Notes: generated by a model from the sequence alone, not told the origin. Shown: positions 35,052 through 46,300, counted from the stretch's first letter. The stretch is DNA of 64,000 nucleotides from Opitutia bacterium (GCA_947474365.1 CANJIU010000017.1:56332-120331); one strand, 5' to 3'. Made by a program: numbers and translations.

Positions 35052-35681
35052 TTACAGTCGGGCGCGAAGGCCGATTTGATAGACCCACGCGTCTGCCGGG
35101 GAGTTGCGGACATCGGATTTTCCGAATGAACCGAAGACGGCGGACTCCTTGCTTACCCAATAGCTGGCCTCCACGGCACAGACCCAGGCCTGACGGCTCT
35201 TCCGGGTGCGCTTGAAGTCGTCCTCATACGTGATGCGCGGAGTGAGGGTGACGCCGCCGACTGGAATCTCGACGCCGGTGCTGGCGTCCCAAAGCGGGCG
35301 GTTTTCCGTGCCGTTGAATGGGGCGCTGGTCCACCGCCAGCCGAGACCCGCGTTAACGAATGGTTTGACGCCTTGTACCGGGACGTAAGCGGTGGCGTAC
35401 CCGGCCAGCGTATGGGAGTGGCTGCGCAGCGAACCTCCGTTCCAATTATAGGTGTAGCTGCCTCCGCTATCGACCTCGCCCGGAAGGATCGGGGTGTTGG
35501 CCAGGGCGCGCAGGCCATAGCCGTGGTTTGAGTCGTGCTGACGGTCGTTCAGCCCGAAGCCGAGTTCGGTGTATTTCTGACCGAGGAAGCCGGCGGGTGC
35601 GGCCGGCGGAGTCTGGGCGTGGAGTGCCGCCACGGTCAGGAGGCCGAGAGCAAGCGACAGTGATGATTTCAGGTGTGTCAT
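35052..35681 (-). CDS. Small outer-membrane beta-barrel protein
   Basis: Protein of 209 residues with a signal peptide (SLSLALGLLTVAALHAQ). The mature chain alternates short polar turns with amphipathic strands (YTELGFGLND, SHTLAGYATAYVPV, PFVNAGLGWRWTS, LTPRITYEDDF) and ends YQIGLRARL, close to an outer-membrane barrel terminus. This fits the eight-strand OmpA/OmpW-like barrel class; no ligand or enzymatic motif is visible. It is divergent from the giant Ig/delta-60 protein across a 313-bp gap and convergent with tgt. The function is unknown, and the barrel assignment is inferred from pattern. Confidence 0.75.
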   Translation of the reverse strand: MTHLKSSLSLALGLLTVAALHAQTPPAAPAGFLGQKYTELGFGLNDRQHDSNHGYGLRALANTPILPGEVDSGGSYTYNWNGGSLRSHSHTLAGYATAYVPVQGVKPFVNAGLGWRWTSAPFNGTENRPLWDASTGVEIPVGGVTLTPRITYEDDFKRTRKSRQAWVCAVEASYWVSKESAVFGSFGKSDVRNSPADAWVYQIGLRARL

Positions 35682-35994
35682 AGGTTTGCGTCCGGTCAGT
35701 CAGCCGTTGTCAGGAGGGGTGGCGTGCGCGTTCGATAATTTTCCCCGTATACTTTCGAGAACGAGGGAACAACTTCACCGGGGGAGTTCCGCAATCGCGG
35801 GCAGGCGCACCGCTTCATCAATTTTTGGGCGGCGCGAAGGCCGATGTGCGGACGCCGCGTTGGAACCGGCCTGATTGCCTGACGATGGCGGCGCGCCTGG
35901 GTCCGGCTTGGGCTTCCTTCCGCTGATCTGTTTGTCAGCTGGAAAATGGCTCGTGTCGCCACCGTGCACACCCAACGCTTCCGTGCGTACCGGC
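35682..35994. other. Divergent intergenic region, 313 bp
   Basis: Lies between the small barrel gene and the giant secreted protein. A TATACT hexamer at 35748-35753 sits in a locally AT-rich patch and could serve as a -10 element on the plus strand, but no matching -35 is evident. Nothing else is supported. A possible upstream in-frame start of the giant protein at 35875 lies inside this gap but is not preceded by signal-like sequence. Confidence 0.4.
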
Positions 35995-38900
35995 ATGAAC
36001 CGACTTTTCACCCGTTGTCGTGTGCGCTTCATCTTGGGGGCGCTGGCGGTTTGTGCGGCGGCGGTCGATGTCGGGGCGCAGATACCGCCCTCGATTACGT
36101 CTCCTCCCGTCTCTCAATCCGTGGACTATGGGGCGAATGCCACGTTCACCGTCACCGCCACCGGTACCGCCACGTTGTTTTACGAGTGGAAGAAGGATAA
36201 TGTTTCGATTGGCGTTACCACCTCGACGCTGACGCTCAACAGCGTCCAGTCGATCGACGCTGGGAGTTATTCCGTGCGGGTGAGCAATAGTTTCGGCGCG
36301 GTAACCTCTTCAAACGCTGTACTCACGGTCCAGACGATCGCGGTATCAGCCTCCCCGACTCCGATGGTGGGAGGGAGTACCACGCTTTCGGTCAACGCGG
36401 TCCCGGCTCAATCTTACCAGTGGCGGTATCGTGGTGTTTCCCTTCCGGGTGCGACGAACGCCACGCTTCCGCTATCCAATCTTTCCCGCGGCCAGAACGG
36501 CGGCTACGATGTGGTTCTGACGTATCCGACGGGAACCAAAGTCGCGCACACGTACACCTTGGACGCGCGGCCGGTGAAGATGCCGGATTTGTATTTGGCG
36601 GATGTTGATTTCGCTCCTCGTTTCGAGACGGAAGGAGCCGGCGCAATCGTCACCGCGCTGCGACTGCCGGACGGAAAAATCCTTGTGGGCGGCGACTTCA
36701 CGCGGTTGGGCGCAGTCTCCTGCACCTACCTGGCGAGGCTCAATGCCGACGGCTCAGTCGACGTCGCGTTCGCGCCGCCGGTAGTCACCGGGCCGGTGCG
36801 CGCAATCGCCGCCGCTCCCGACGGAAAAATATATCTCGGCGGCGAGTTCGCCATCGTTGAGGGGCAGACAACCGGCAGTGTCGTGCGACTCAACGCGGAT
36901 TTCACCGTGGATTCTGCATTCCGAGCGGCTCACGGATTCGATACCGTGCTCGCACTCGCGATCCAACCGGACGGCCGGCTGCTCGTAGGCGGTGGCTTTG
37001 GCGCGGCGTCGGATTACGGTTATTCGACGCGACTGGCCCGGTTGGAGGCCAACGGCTCGCTCGAGCCGTCGCTGGCGTACTGGAGCAATGTCGGGCCGAT
37101 CCGCGCGATCGGTCTCCAGCCGGACGGCAGGGTGTTGCTCGCAGGCGGTGCCTTCGCGACCGCATCGAAGTCTGCCAATGGTTTTGTCACCGCCCTCCTG
37201 CCGAATGGCGGAATCGATCCGGAATGGGCCAAAGTGCAGTCAGGTCTGCGCACGTTTCCGGGAGCGATTTGCGCCGTGTTACGCCAGCCCGACGGTGCTT
37301 GGATTATTGGCGGCGGATCGACGCTGGCCGGGTCTGAAATTTTGCAGCGCTTGAGTCCGCTCGGAGCGGATGACGCTTCCTTTGGATTCGATTCGACCCT
37401 GCGGGCGTCGGCATCGCGGATTGAGTTTCTTGCGTCGGTCGTTGGCGGAAAATTGCTCGTCTCGGGGATTGGGTTGCCGCTTTCGCGGCTCGGACCCAAT
37501 GGTGGCCTCGACACCACATTCCCGGTGCTGCCGTTCGTGACCGGCCGCGTTTTTGCGGCCACGGGTGAACCCGATGGCGCGCAAGGCCTGTGGGGCGCGT
37601 TTTCGACTTCGGCCGGTGCACCGGCGCAAGCGGGTTCAATCACCTTGGCTGCAAACGGCGGCAGTTTTTCGGCGGTGAATCTGCACGCCGTGCGGACGGT
37701 GGCGCCGATCTTCGAGCTCGAACACGTCGCTGGAAACAAGGTTCTGGTACGCGGTGGATTTACGCACGTGAACGACGTTGCGCGTGCCGGTCTCGTGCGT
37801 CTCGCGGGGGACGGAACGGTCGACCCCACGTTCAATGTCGGGGTGGCGATTAGCCTGGGCTCCACTGGCCGGATGGCGGTGCGCGGTGATGGCGCGATTC
37901 TTGTGCACAACGGCAACGCGCTCGTCTGGCTCGACTCGAATGGCGCCGTCGACCCGGCGTTTGCCCCACTGACCTACCTCGCCGGCGATCTTGTCCTGGA
38001 TCACGACGGCACGGTGCTGGTCTCGAACGGTTACGCTGGCGGCGGCTCCGGCCCAACGAGCAGCCTGCGGCGCGTGTCTGCGACAGGCGCCGTCGATCCG
38101 ACGTTTAATGTCAGTGTGACGGGAACATTCTATGATCTTGTCGTGCAGGCGAGCGGGCGGATCTTGCTCGGCGGAGCTTACGGCACGTTGAACGGCTTGT
38201 CAGTGAATAGTCCGGTCCGGTTGTTTTCGAATGGCAATGTCGACCCGAGTTTTCGGGTTGGATACCTCGGCGACTACCGTCTGCAGACGGTGGCCAATGA
38301 TCGTGTTTATGTCACCACACCCACGAGCGGGCGCGGCGGTTTGAGTCGATACATCTCGACCGGTTCCGATGTCGGTTTTTCGTACGAGGATTCGGTGTAT
38401 GGCATGAATCTTCCGGCGGTCGCGGCCCTGCTGCCGCTGCCGGACGGCAGGTTTCTGCGTGCCTCTGCTCCGGATGCCGAGCAGGTGGGCAATCCCGTGT
38501 GGCTGCTCGCGCGACACATCGAGGGCGGTTCCTTGGATCGTACGTTCCAAGTCGACGGACTCGATCGCCGGAAGTCGCGCATCCAGCGCATGCTGTTGCT
38601 TGATGACGGCAGTGTGTGGCTCTTCGGCTCACAGCTCAGCGCGTTTGGCGCACCGCGTTTTGGGGTGGTGCGGATCGCGGCAGCGGCGGCAGTTGCGATT
38701 ACCCGCAGTCCGTCCACCGCCCAAGCGGTCCTCGGCGGCTCGGCAACCTGGACTGTCGAGGCGACCGGCACCGGTCCGTTGACGTATCAATGGTATCGGA
38801 ACGGCATGAAGTTGCCCGGCGCAACGACCTCGGCGCTCACCGTGTCGAATCTGACCGTCGCCGATGTTTCGCTCTACACGGTGACGGTGACCAACGCCTA

Positions 38901-41900
38901 CGGAACCGTGACACCACCGGCCGCGACACTCACGGGGCCTAATTCCGCGCCCGTAATCACGACCCAGCCGGTTTCGAAACTAACGACGACGGGCAACCCA
39001 GCGACGTTTGCCGTGGTCGCCACCGCGTCGGGCTCATTGGCGTATCAGTGGCGTCGTTCGGGCTACAACGTGCCGGGCGCGACTGCCGCAACGTTCACCC
39101 TTCCGCACCCGACTCGCGCCGATGCCGGACTCTACGATGTCGTCGTCTCGGACGGCCTATCGGTGACTATTTCGCGCGCGTCACGCCTCGACGTCGCACC
39201 TGCCCTGTTTCCCAATGCCCTGCAGGTCGACCCGACTTTCGCCCCGCGTTTCGAAGCGGCAGGCGGCACGATCAATGCCACCGTCCTCGCCCCCGGTGGC
39301 GGTTATTATGTGAGCGGCGACTTCAGCCGGATCGGTGGAGTCGAACGCCCGGGGTTGGCGCGGATTGATGCGGCGTTTCAAGTTGATCCGAATTTTCTGC
39401 CGCCGGCCAATTTCGCCGACGTCAATCCTACCTCTCCGACGATCGGCGTCGTCCGCGTTCACGCGGTGCTGCCGGATGGTCGCATCCTCGCCACCCGCGC
39501 GCTCCCTGCTTTCGGTGCCTATCCGTTTCGCAATACCCTGGTCCGATTGTTGGCCAACGGAGCAGTCGACCCCACGTTTTCTGCGAGCACCGAGCCCGAC
39601 AGTATCGCCAGCCTCGCGGTTCAGCCCGACGGTCGGATCATCGTCATCGGCCTTTGGATCAGCGAGCCGCTGCCAGCGGGAAAGCGCTATGTGTATCGGC
39701 TCCTGTCGAACGGTGCGCTCGACACGGCGTATAACCCGATTTTTGGGACGGTGTCGGCGCCGATTGCGCCGTCGAGTGTCGTCGCCCAAGCGGATGGCAG
39801 TGCGATTTTCACTGTCGGCGCAACGACGGTCAACGGTACTGCAGTCAACGGACTCATCCGGCTGACCGCGACCGGCGCGTTGGATCCGACTTTTTCTGGC
39901 AGCAGTTCGTCGGGGTCCGGGGCCGGCTCGTCCACTACGAGCCAGGTCTTCATTCCTGATACCGAAACGGCCGCCGGGGTGCAGACGATGGCGCTCGCGC
40001 CGGGAGGCCAATGGTATGTCGCGGGTTCGTTCACGCGCGTCAATGGGGTGTCGCGCAACCGGCTCGCCCGGCTAAACGCGGATGGCTCAACGGACCCGGC
40101 TTTTGCCGTTGGCTCGGGGTTCGACACGCAACCGTACTCTCTCCTCGTTTTGCCCGACGGAAAACTCATGGTCGGGGGTAGCTTTTACTCCTACCAGGGC
40201 GTGCCGGTCGCCGGCCTGGTCAGACTTTTTCCCAACGGAACGTTGGATCCGTCGTTTGCGGTCAATGTGCCGGTCGGTGGACTGGCTCCCTACGGCCCAA
40301 TGCATCTGTCGCGGGATGGACGCGTCGTCATCGGTGGTTTCGCGTGCTATCGGTCTGACGGTTCCCTGGATGAAACCTACCAGCCGAGCATGCCTGGTCT
40401 TTTGGCCGCTGTGCCGTCGACTGACGGCGGCGAAGTCGTGATGAGCAAGCCGTCGACCGGCGGTAGCTTCATTACCAAGCTCCGTGCAGATCGAACGATT
40501 GAGCGGACCGTCAGCGTGGGGCTGAACAACTTGATCAGTCTCGCTCTGCAATTGGATGGGAGTGTCCTTGTCGGTGGCTCGCTCTCCACGCCCTTGCCGG
40601 TCGTGAAACGACTTACCCCCAGCCTGGGGGCCGACAACTCGTTTGTGGCCGGCCCTTTTCTCCCGCCGTTTACCAACTCGAATTACCGCGGGCCGCAGCT
40701 GCTGGTGCAGGAAAATGGAGGGATCCTGATGAATGACTATTACGGGATCAAACGACTGCTGCCAAACGGTGCGATCGACGCGAGCTTCACCCTTCCGGTC
40801 ATCGAAGTCTTGGTCCCTCAGGTCACCCGCGAAGTGCTCGGCATGTGCGCGCTCGACGACGGCGCGATCATGCTGGCCGATCAATCCTTGAACGTCGCCG
40901 GGCTGCGTCGCACCGGTCTCGTCCGGTTCGTCGACTCCGCCGCGCCCGTCCTGACGGCGCAGCCGAGGGATCGGGCGGCGGATGTGGGCGATGCGGTCAC
41001 GTTTACGGTGACGGCCTCGACGACGGGGTCCGTGGCGTATCAATGGTTGAAGGACGGGGCGGCCATCTCAAATGCGACGACGGCGACGTTGACGTTGCCC
41101 GCCGTTGGCCTCGCTGACGGTGGCAGTTACGCGGTCAACGTGACCGGCGTCAGCGGCACCGTGCGCAGCAAGGGTGCTATCCTCACCGTGGAGTCCGTGG
41201 CCGCGCCGGCAATCCAACTTCAGCCGCGTTCGAAGTCGGTCCCCGTCGGCCAGAACGCCGTTCTCCTGGTCGTCGCGTCAGGATTGCCCGAGCCGACCTA
41301 CCAGTGGCGCAAGAACGATGTCCCAATCGGGGGCGCGACGCAGGCGAGTTTCATCATTGGTTCCGCCCGCGCGGACGACGCCGGCGACTACTCGGTCGTG
41401 GTGAACAATCGGCTCGGAAGCGCCGTCAGCCTTGCCGCCCACCTGACCGTGCTGCCAAGTGGGTTCGCCGCTTCTCATGCGTTGGTGGGCCCCCCGTTTG
41501 CCCCGGGTGGAACGCTGACGGTGAGCAATACGCTGCAGTACGTGGGGCTGGCTCCCGATCTCACGTGGGAGGTGCTCCTGCCCGCCGGTTGGAGCTTTGC
41601 GTCGAGCGCGGGTGATGACGGTGCGACGAAGCCGGCGGTTGGAGCGACCGGTCTTGCGCGATGGAACTGGACCGCCGCGCCCCCGGGGCCGGTGAACTTT
41701 ACCTACGTGCTGAACGGTCCCGGAACCGTCGTGGGTGCACAGGAGTTCGTTGCGTTGGTCACATTGCGCGGGTCTACGCCCCTGCAGGTGCTGGCCAGTC
41801 CGGATCCCCTGGTGATTCGGCGTTACCACTCCGCGGACACCGATCATGACGGACGAATCAGCCTGCTGGAACTGACGCGCGTCATTGAGTTGTATTTTAC

Positions 41901-42162
41901 CCGTCTCGGGTCGGCCCGGACTGGCAGCTACCGACTGGATCCGGGAAGTGAAGATGGGTTTGCGCCCGAGCCAATGCGCGCGGCCGACTCGACCGATCCA
42001 CTCGGCGCCTATCATAGTGTAGACGCCAACCGCGATGGCCGAGTCGACCTTGTCGAACTGACCCGGATGATTCAAATCTACAATTACCGGATCGGATCTC
42101 TCCGTACCGGCCAGTACAGTGATCGTGCCGATACCGTTGACGGCTTCGCGCCCGGACCGTGA
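35995..42162 (+). CDS. Giant secreted Ig-like / delta-60 repeat / EF-hand protein
   Basis: Protein of 2055 residues from ATG 35995, followed by a signal peptide (FILGALAVCAAAVDVGAQ). Order seen: one Ig-like domain (about 30-118) and an Ig-like half (about 119-192); a block of about 13 delta-60 type repeats (about 192-900) with the QPDGRLLVGG...LARLNADGS pattern; two Ig-like domains (about 900-1068); a second block of about 11 such repeats (about 1070-1647); two Ig-like domains (about 1648-1822); a DUF11-like sandwich (about 1823-1942); and a C-terminal module with two EF-hand-like loops (DTDHDGRISLLEL and DANRDGRVDLVEL). The repeats should form propeller-like bodies joined by Ig spacers. Function is unknown; a cell-surface or adhesive role is plausible. 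No catalytic residues or transmembrane anchor are seen. Confidence 0.92.
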   Translation: MNRLFTRCRVRFILGALAVCAAAVDVGAQIPPSITSPPVSQSVDYGANATFTVTATGTATLFYEWKKDNVSIGVTTSTLTLNSVQSIDAGSYSVRVSNSFGAVTSSNAVLTVQTIAVSASPTPMVGGSTTLSVNAVPAQSYQWRYRGVSLPGATNATLPLSNLSRGQNGGYDVVLTYPTGTKVAHTYTLDARPVKMPDLYLADVDFAPRFETEGAGAIVTALRLPDGKILVGGDFTRLGAVSCTYLARLNADGSVDVAFAPPVVTGPVRAIAAAPDGKIYLGGEFAIVEGQTTGSVVRLNADFTVDSAFRAAHGFDTVLALAIQPDGRLLVGGGFGAASDYGYSTRLARLEANGSLEPSLAYWSNVGPIRAIGLQPDGRVLLAGGAFATASKSANGFVTALLPNGGIDPEWAKVQSGLRTFPGAICAVLRQPDGAWIIGGGSTLAGSEILQRLSPLGADDASFGFDSTLRASASRIEFLASVVGGKLLVSGIGLPLSRLGPNGGLDTTFPVLPFVTGRVFAATGEPDGAQGLWGAFSTSAGAPAQAGSITLAANGGSFSAVNLHAVRTVAPIFELEHVAGNKVLVRGGFTHVNDVARAGLVRLAGDGTVDPTFNVGVAISLGSTGRMAVRGDGAILVHNGNALVWLDSNGAVDPAFAPLTYLAGDLVLDHDGTVLVSNGYAGGGSGPTSSLRRVSATGAVDPTFNVSVTGTFYDLVVQASGRILLGGAYGTLNGLSVNSPVRLFSNGNVDPSFRVGYLGDYRLQTVANDRVYVTTPTSGRGGLSRYISTGSDVGFSYEDSVYGMNLPAVAALLPLPDGRFLRASAPDAEQVGNPVWLLARHIEGGSLDRTFQVDGLDRRKSRIQRMLLLDDGSVWLFGSQLSAFGAPRFGVVRIAAAAAVAITRSPSTAQAVLGGSATWTVEATGTGPLTYQWYRNGMKLPGATTSALTVSNLTVADVSLYTVTVTNAYGTVTPPAATLTGPNSAPVITTQPVSKLTTTGNPATFAVVATASGSLAYQWRRSGYNVPGATAATFTLPHPTRADAGLYDVVVSDGLSVTISRASRLDVAPALFPNALQVDPTFAPRFEAAGGTINATVLAPGGGYYVSGDFSRIGGVERPGLARIDAAFQVDPNFLPPANFADVNPTSPTIGVVRVHAVLPDGRILATRALPAFGAYPFRNTLVRLLANGAVDPTFSASTEPDSIASLAVQPDGRIIVIGLWISEPLPAGKRYVYRLLSNGALDTAYNPIFGTVSAPIAPSSVVAQADGSAIFTVGATTVNGTAVNGLIRLTATGALDPTFSGSSSSGSGAGSSTTSQVFIPDTETAAGVQTMALAPGGQWYVAGSFTRVNGVSRNRLARLNADGSTDPAFAVGSGFDTQPYSLLVLPDGKLMVGGSFYSYQGVPVAGLVRLFPNGTLDPSFAVNVPVGGLAPYGPMHLSRDGRVVIGGFACYRSDGSLDETYQPSMPGLLAAVPSTDGGEVVMSKPSTGGSFITKLRADRTIERTVSVGLNNLISLALQLDGSVLVGGSLSTPLPVVKRLTPSLGADNSFVAGPFLPPFTNSNYRGPQLLVQENGGILMNDYYGIKRLLPNGAIDASFTLPVIEVLVPQVTREVLGMCALDDGAIMLADQSLNVAGLRRTGLVRFVDSAAPVLTAQPRDRAADVGDAVTFTVTASTTGSVAYQWLKDGAAISNATTATLTLPAVGLADGGSYAVNVTGVSGTVRSKGAILTVESVAAPAIQLQPRSKSVPVGQNAVLLVVASGLPEPTYQWRKNDVPIGGATQASFIIGSARADDAGDYSVVVNNRLGSAVSLAAHLTVLPSGFAASHALVGPPFAPGGTLTVSNTLQYVGLAPDLTWEVLLPAGWSFASSAGDDGATKPAVGATGLARWNWTAAPPGPVNFTYVLNGPGTVVGAQEFVALVTLRGSTPLQVLASPDPLVIRRYHSADTDHDGRISLLELTRVIELYFTRLGSARTGSYRLDPGSEDGFAPEPMRAADSTDPLGAYHSVDANRDGRVDLVELTRMIQIYNYRIGSLRTGQYSDRADTVDGFAPGP

Positions 42163-42249
42163 CTCCAGTCAGACGTGGTTCCGGGGAGCGGGGGGGGACA
42201 ATGGGGATTTCGGCGTGCCATGTGAGGGTCCCGGTGGGGCAACCGATGG

Positions 42250-42300
42250 CGGATTTCGGATTGCGGATTGGGACGCGAGCCTGAATCTCGCTCGTCCAAT
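42250..42300. repeat. CGGATTN heptamer run with adjoining hairpin
   Basis: Three CGGATT units with 7-base period (42250, 42257, 42264) are followed at once by an imperfect hairpin whose arms run ATTGGGACGCGAGC and GCTCGTCCAAT (42267-42300, two small bulges). It occupies most of the space upstream of the decarboxylase gene, ending 33 bp before its ATG. It may be a dispersed intergenic element or a leader structure. Confidence 0.5.
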
Positions 42301-42333
42301 CGGCACCTTTACTTTCGCGACCTAATTACTTTT

Positions 42334-43260
42334 ATGCGCACTCTCGTTACCGGCGGCGCCGGTTTTTTGGGTTCACACCTCTGTGAGCGTTTGCTCAACG
42401 ACGGCCACGATGTGGTGTGCATCGACAACCTCTTCACGGGCCAGAAGACCAACGTCGCGCACCTGCTCACGAATCCCCGCTTCGAGTTCGTGCGGCACGA
42501 TGTTATCGACCCGTTCAAGTTCGAGGTTGATCAGATCTACAACCTGGCCTGCCCGGCCTCGCCGCCCCATTACCAGTACAACCCCATCAAGACGATCAAG
42601 ACCTCCGTGATGGGTGCGATCAACTGCCTCGGGCTGGCCAAGCGGCTCAAGGCACGGGTGTTTCAGGCGAGCACGAGCGAAGTTTACGGCGATCCGACGG
42701 TCCACCCGCAGCCGGAAAGCTACTGGGGCAATGTCAATCCCATCGGACGGCGCTCCTGCTACGACGAGGGCAAGCGCTGCGCCGAGACGCTCTTCTTCGA
42801 CTATCATCGCGAGAACAAGGTCGATATCCGTGTCATTCGCATCTTCAACACCTACGGTCCGCGGATGCATCCGAACGACGGCCGGGTCGTGTCGAATTTC
42901 ATCGTGCAGGCCCTGAAGGGTGAAGACATCACAATTTATGGCGACGGCACCCAGACGCGGTCGTTTTGCTACGTCGACGACTTGATCGAGGGATTTATTC
43001 GCTTCATGGCGCAGACGGAGACCGTGGGGCCGATGAACCTCGGTAACCCGGGCGAGTTCACGATGTTGCAGCTAGCGGAGAAGACCGTGCAGCTCGTCGG
43101 CGGGAAGTCCAAAATCGTGCACAAGCCGCTGCCGGCCGACGACCCGAAGCAGCGCCGGCCCGACATCACATTGGCGAAACGGGTCTTGAAGTGGGAGCCG
43201 ACCGTGCCGTTGGACGAGGGACTGAAGCGTACCATCGCCTATTTCAAGACGAAGGTCTGA
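42334..43260 (+). CDS. UDP-glucuronate decarboxylase-type NAD-dependent epimerase
   Basis: Short-chain dehydrogenase-like protein of 308 residues, ATG 42334. The NAD-binding [12 protein letters not shown] is at the N-terminus, followed by [11 protein letters not shown], the family phrase [30 protein letters not shown] and the catalytic Tyr-x-x-x-Lys in [10 protein letters not shown] (about residues 143-147). The [17 protein letters not shown] segment binds the nucleotide sugar. This pattern is that of UXS, which makes UDP-xylose from UDP-glucuronate for surface polysaccharides, rather than GalE. It is cytosolic and lacks the membrane segment seen in eukaryotic UXS. secA begins 110 bp downstream but is probably a separate unit. 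Confidence 0.93.
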   Translation: MRTLVTGGAGFLGSHLCERLLNDGHDVVCIDNLFTGQKTNVAHLLTNPRFEFVRHDVIDPFKFEVDQIYNLACPASPPHYQYNPIKTIKTSVMGAINCLGLAKRLKARVFQASTSEVYGDPTVHPQPESYWGNVNPIGRRSCYDEGKRCAETLFFDYHRENKVDIRVIRIFNTYGPRMHPNDGRVVSNFIVQALKGEDITIYGDGTQTRSFCYVDDLIEGFIRFMAQTETVGPMNLGNPGEFTMLQLAEKTVQLVGGKSKIVHKPLPADDPKQRRPDITLAKRVLKWEPTVPLDEGLKRTIAYFKTKV

Positions 43261-43370
43261 GGCCGCGCCTCCCCGGTTGGTGGGTCACCGGACTGATCAA
43301 ACCGCTTTGGCGGGTCCTCCCATTCTTCGTTTGCCAAGCGGGAAGTGGCTCCTAACGTTCGACCCTCCTC

Positions 43371-46300
43371 ATGCTCTCGTTCCTGCTCAAACGCTTTTCG
43401 GGCCGCCACTATAAGAAATTCCTCGAGAAGGCCCGGCCCACGGTCGCGCGCATTAACGAGCTGGAACTCAGCTACCAATCGCTGTCCGACGACCAACTCA
43501 AGGCCAAGACCGTCGAGTTCCGTTCCCGCATCGCCGCGGCCGCCGACAAGCGCGCCGCGCTCGAGGAGATTCTGCCCGAGGCGTTTGCAACGGTGAAAAA
43601 CGCCGCCCGCCGGATGGTTGGCCAAAAGGTCCTCGTCTGCGAACACGAGCTCACCTGGGACATGGTGCATTTCGACGTCCAGCTCATCGGCGGCATCGCG
43701 ATTCACCAGGGCAAGATTGCCGAAATGGCCACCGGCGAAGGCAAGACCCTCGTCTCCACCCTTCCGCTCTACCTCAATTCTCTCACCGGCCGGAACACCC
43801 AGCTCGTCACCGTCAACGACTACCTTGCCCGCCGCGACTCCGAGTGGATGGGGCACCTCTACCGTTTCCTGGGTGTCAGCGTGGGTTGCATCCAGCAGCA
43901 GATGTCGCCTGACCTCCGCCGCGAGATGTACGGGTGCGACATCACCTACGGCACGGCGAGCGAGTTTGGTTTCGACTACCTGCGCGACAACGGCATGGCC
44001 ACGCGCAAGGAGGACCAGGTCCAGCGCGACTATTGGTTCTGCATCGTCGACGAAATTGACTCCATCCTCGTGGACGAGGCGCGCACGCCCTTGATCATTT
44101 CCGGCCCGGCGCCGATTGAGCGCGAGCAGCCGTTCACCAAGCTCAAGCCGCCGATCGATCGTCTGGTCAACGACCAGATGCGGCTCTGCAACAAGATCGT
44201 CACGGAAGCCAAGGAACTGCTCGAAAAGCCCGACGCCAGCGATGACGACAAGGCGCTCGCTGCCCACAAGATGCTGCAGGTGAAGATGGGTCACCCGAAG
44301 AACAAGCAGCTCCTCCGGCTGATGGAGACTGGCAGCTGGCGCAAGCTCCTCGACAAGACGGAGACCGACCTGAATTCCGACCTGAACAAGGACGAACTCT
44401 ACAAGGTGAAGGAAGAGCTGCTCTACGTGATCGACGAGCGCCAGCATCAGGCCGACCTCACCGAAATCGGCCGCAACCGGCTCCGGCCGGACAATCCCGA
44501 CGCCTTCGTGCTGCCCGATCTGGCGACGGAGTTCATCGACCTCGACAAGGACACGACCCTGTCACCCGAGCAGCGCGAGGAGAAGAAGCTCCTGGCGCAG
44601 CAGCGTTATGCCGACGTCTCGGAGGAGATTCATGCGATCTCCCAGCTGCTGCGTGCGTACTCGTTGTACGAACGCGACGTCGAGTACGTCGTCACCCCCG
44701 ACGGCAAGGTGCTCATCGTCGATGAAAACACGGGCCGCGTGATGCCTGGCCGCCGTTGGTCTGACGGCCTCCACCAGGCCGTCGAGGCCAAGGAGAATGT
44801 CGCAATCGAACGCGAGACGCGGACCTACGCGACGATCACGATCCAGAATTATTTCCGCATGTACGAAAAGCTCGCCGGCATGACGGGCACGGCGGAAACG
44901 GAAGCAACGGAGTTCAACGACATCTATCGGTTGTCGGTTCAGGTCATTCCGACGAACAAGCCCTGTATCCGCGTCGACCGGAACGATTCCATCTTCAAGA
45001 CACGTCGCGACAAGTTTGTGGCCGTGGTGAAGGAAATCGAGGCGGCCAACAAGCGGGGCCAACCCGTCCTTGTTGGTACGGTGAGCGTCGAATCCTCCGA
45101 GGTGCTCTCGCGCATGCTGAAGCGCACCGGGGTCATCCACACGGTGCTGAACGCCAAGTTTCACCAGCAGGAGGCCGACATCGTGACCCGCGCCGGCCAG
45201 CGCGGCGCTGTGACAATCGCTACGAACATGGCGGGCCGCGGTACCGACATCAAACTCGGTGAGGGCGTGCGTGAACTCGGCGGGCTCTACGTCATCGGCA
45301 CCGAGCGCCACGAATCGCGGCGCATTGACCGGCAGTTGCGCGGCCGTTGTTCGCGTCAAGGCGACCCGGGTCTGACGAAGTTCTACCTATCGCTCGAGGA
45401 CGACCTCATGCGCTTGTTCCTGCAGGGCAATCTGGCGTCCAAGCTCATGGAGGGCTCGATGCAGGAGGGTGAGGAACTCGAGCATCCGTGGCTCAACCGT
45501 TCGATCGAGAGCGCGCAAAAGAAGGTCGAGCAGCAGAACTATTCGATCCGCAAGCGGCTGCTCCAATACGATGACGTGCTTAACCAGCAGCGCGAGGTGG
45601 TCTACGGGATTCGCAACGGGGCGATCCACTCCGATCGCCCGAAGGACATCATCTTCGAGCAAATCACGGAGGAGCTGCACAACCGGCTTGAGGTCGCAGG
45701 TTTTGCCGAGAAAACCGGTGCGACCCAGACCGCAATCGAGGGCGTCGTCGGCTGGCTCAACGCCCATTTCCCGATCAGTATTCGCGTGGATGAACTGAGC
45801 GGTCGCGACACGGACGCGTTGGTCGCCATGCTTCTTGAGCGGATTCAGAAGGCCTACGCCGTGAAGGAGTCGGTCGAGATTCCCGAGGCGCTGGGTTCGC
45901 TCGAGCGCTACGTCGTCATCAACGCGATCGACCATCACTGGCAGGAGCATCTCACCGAGATGGAGGAGCTGCGTCGCTCGATTGGCCTGCGCAGCTATGG
46001 CCAGAAGGACCCGCTCGTGGAATACAAGGGCGAAGCCTACAAGTATTTCGAAGAGCTGATGAACAATGTGCGGCTGCAGATCTGCACGGGCCTGTTCCGC
46101 AGTGCGTCGAACCTGGAGTCGTTCGAGAACATGCTCGCCCTGTTGAGCCGCACCGCGCAGGCCGTCGGTCCGTCCGATACGCCGGCGCCGGCACGCAGCG
46201 CGCCGCCACCGCCGCAGATCACAACTACCGTCACGAGCAGTGGTCCGGCCCCGGCCGCGGCTGCGCCCGAACAGGAGATTGTGCTGCCCAAGGTGACGAT

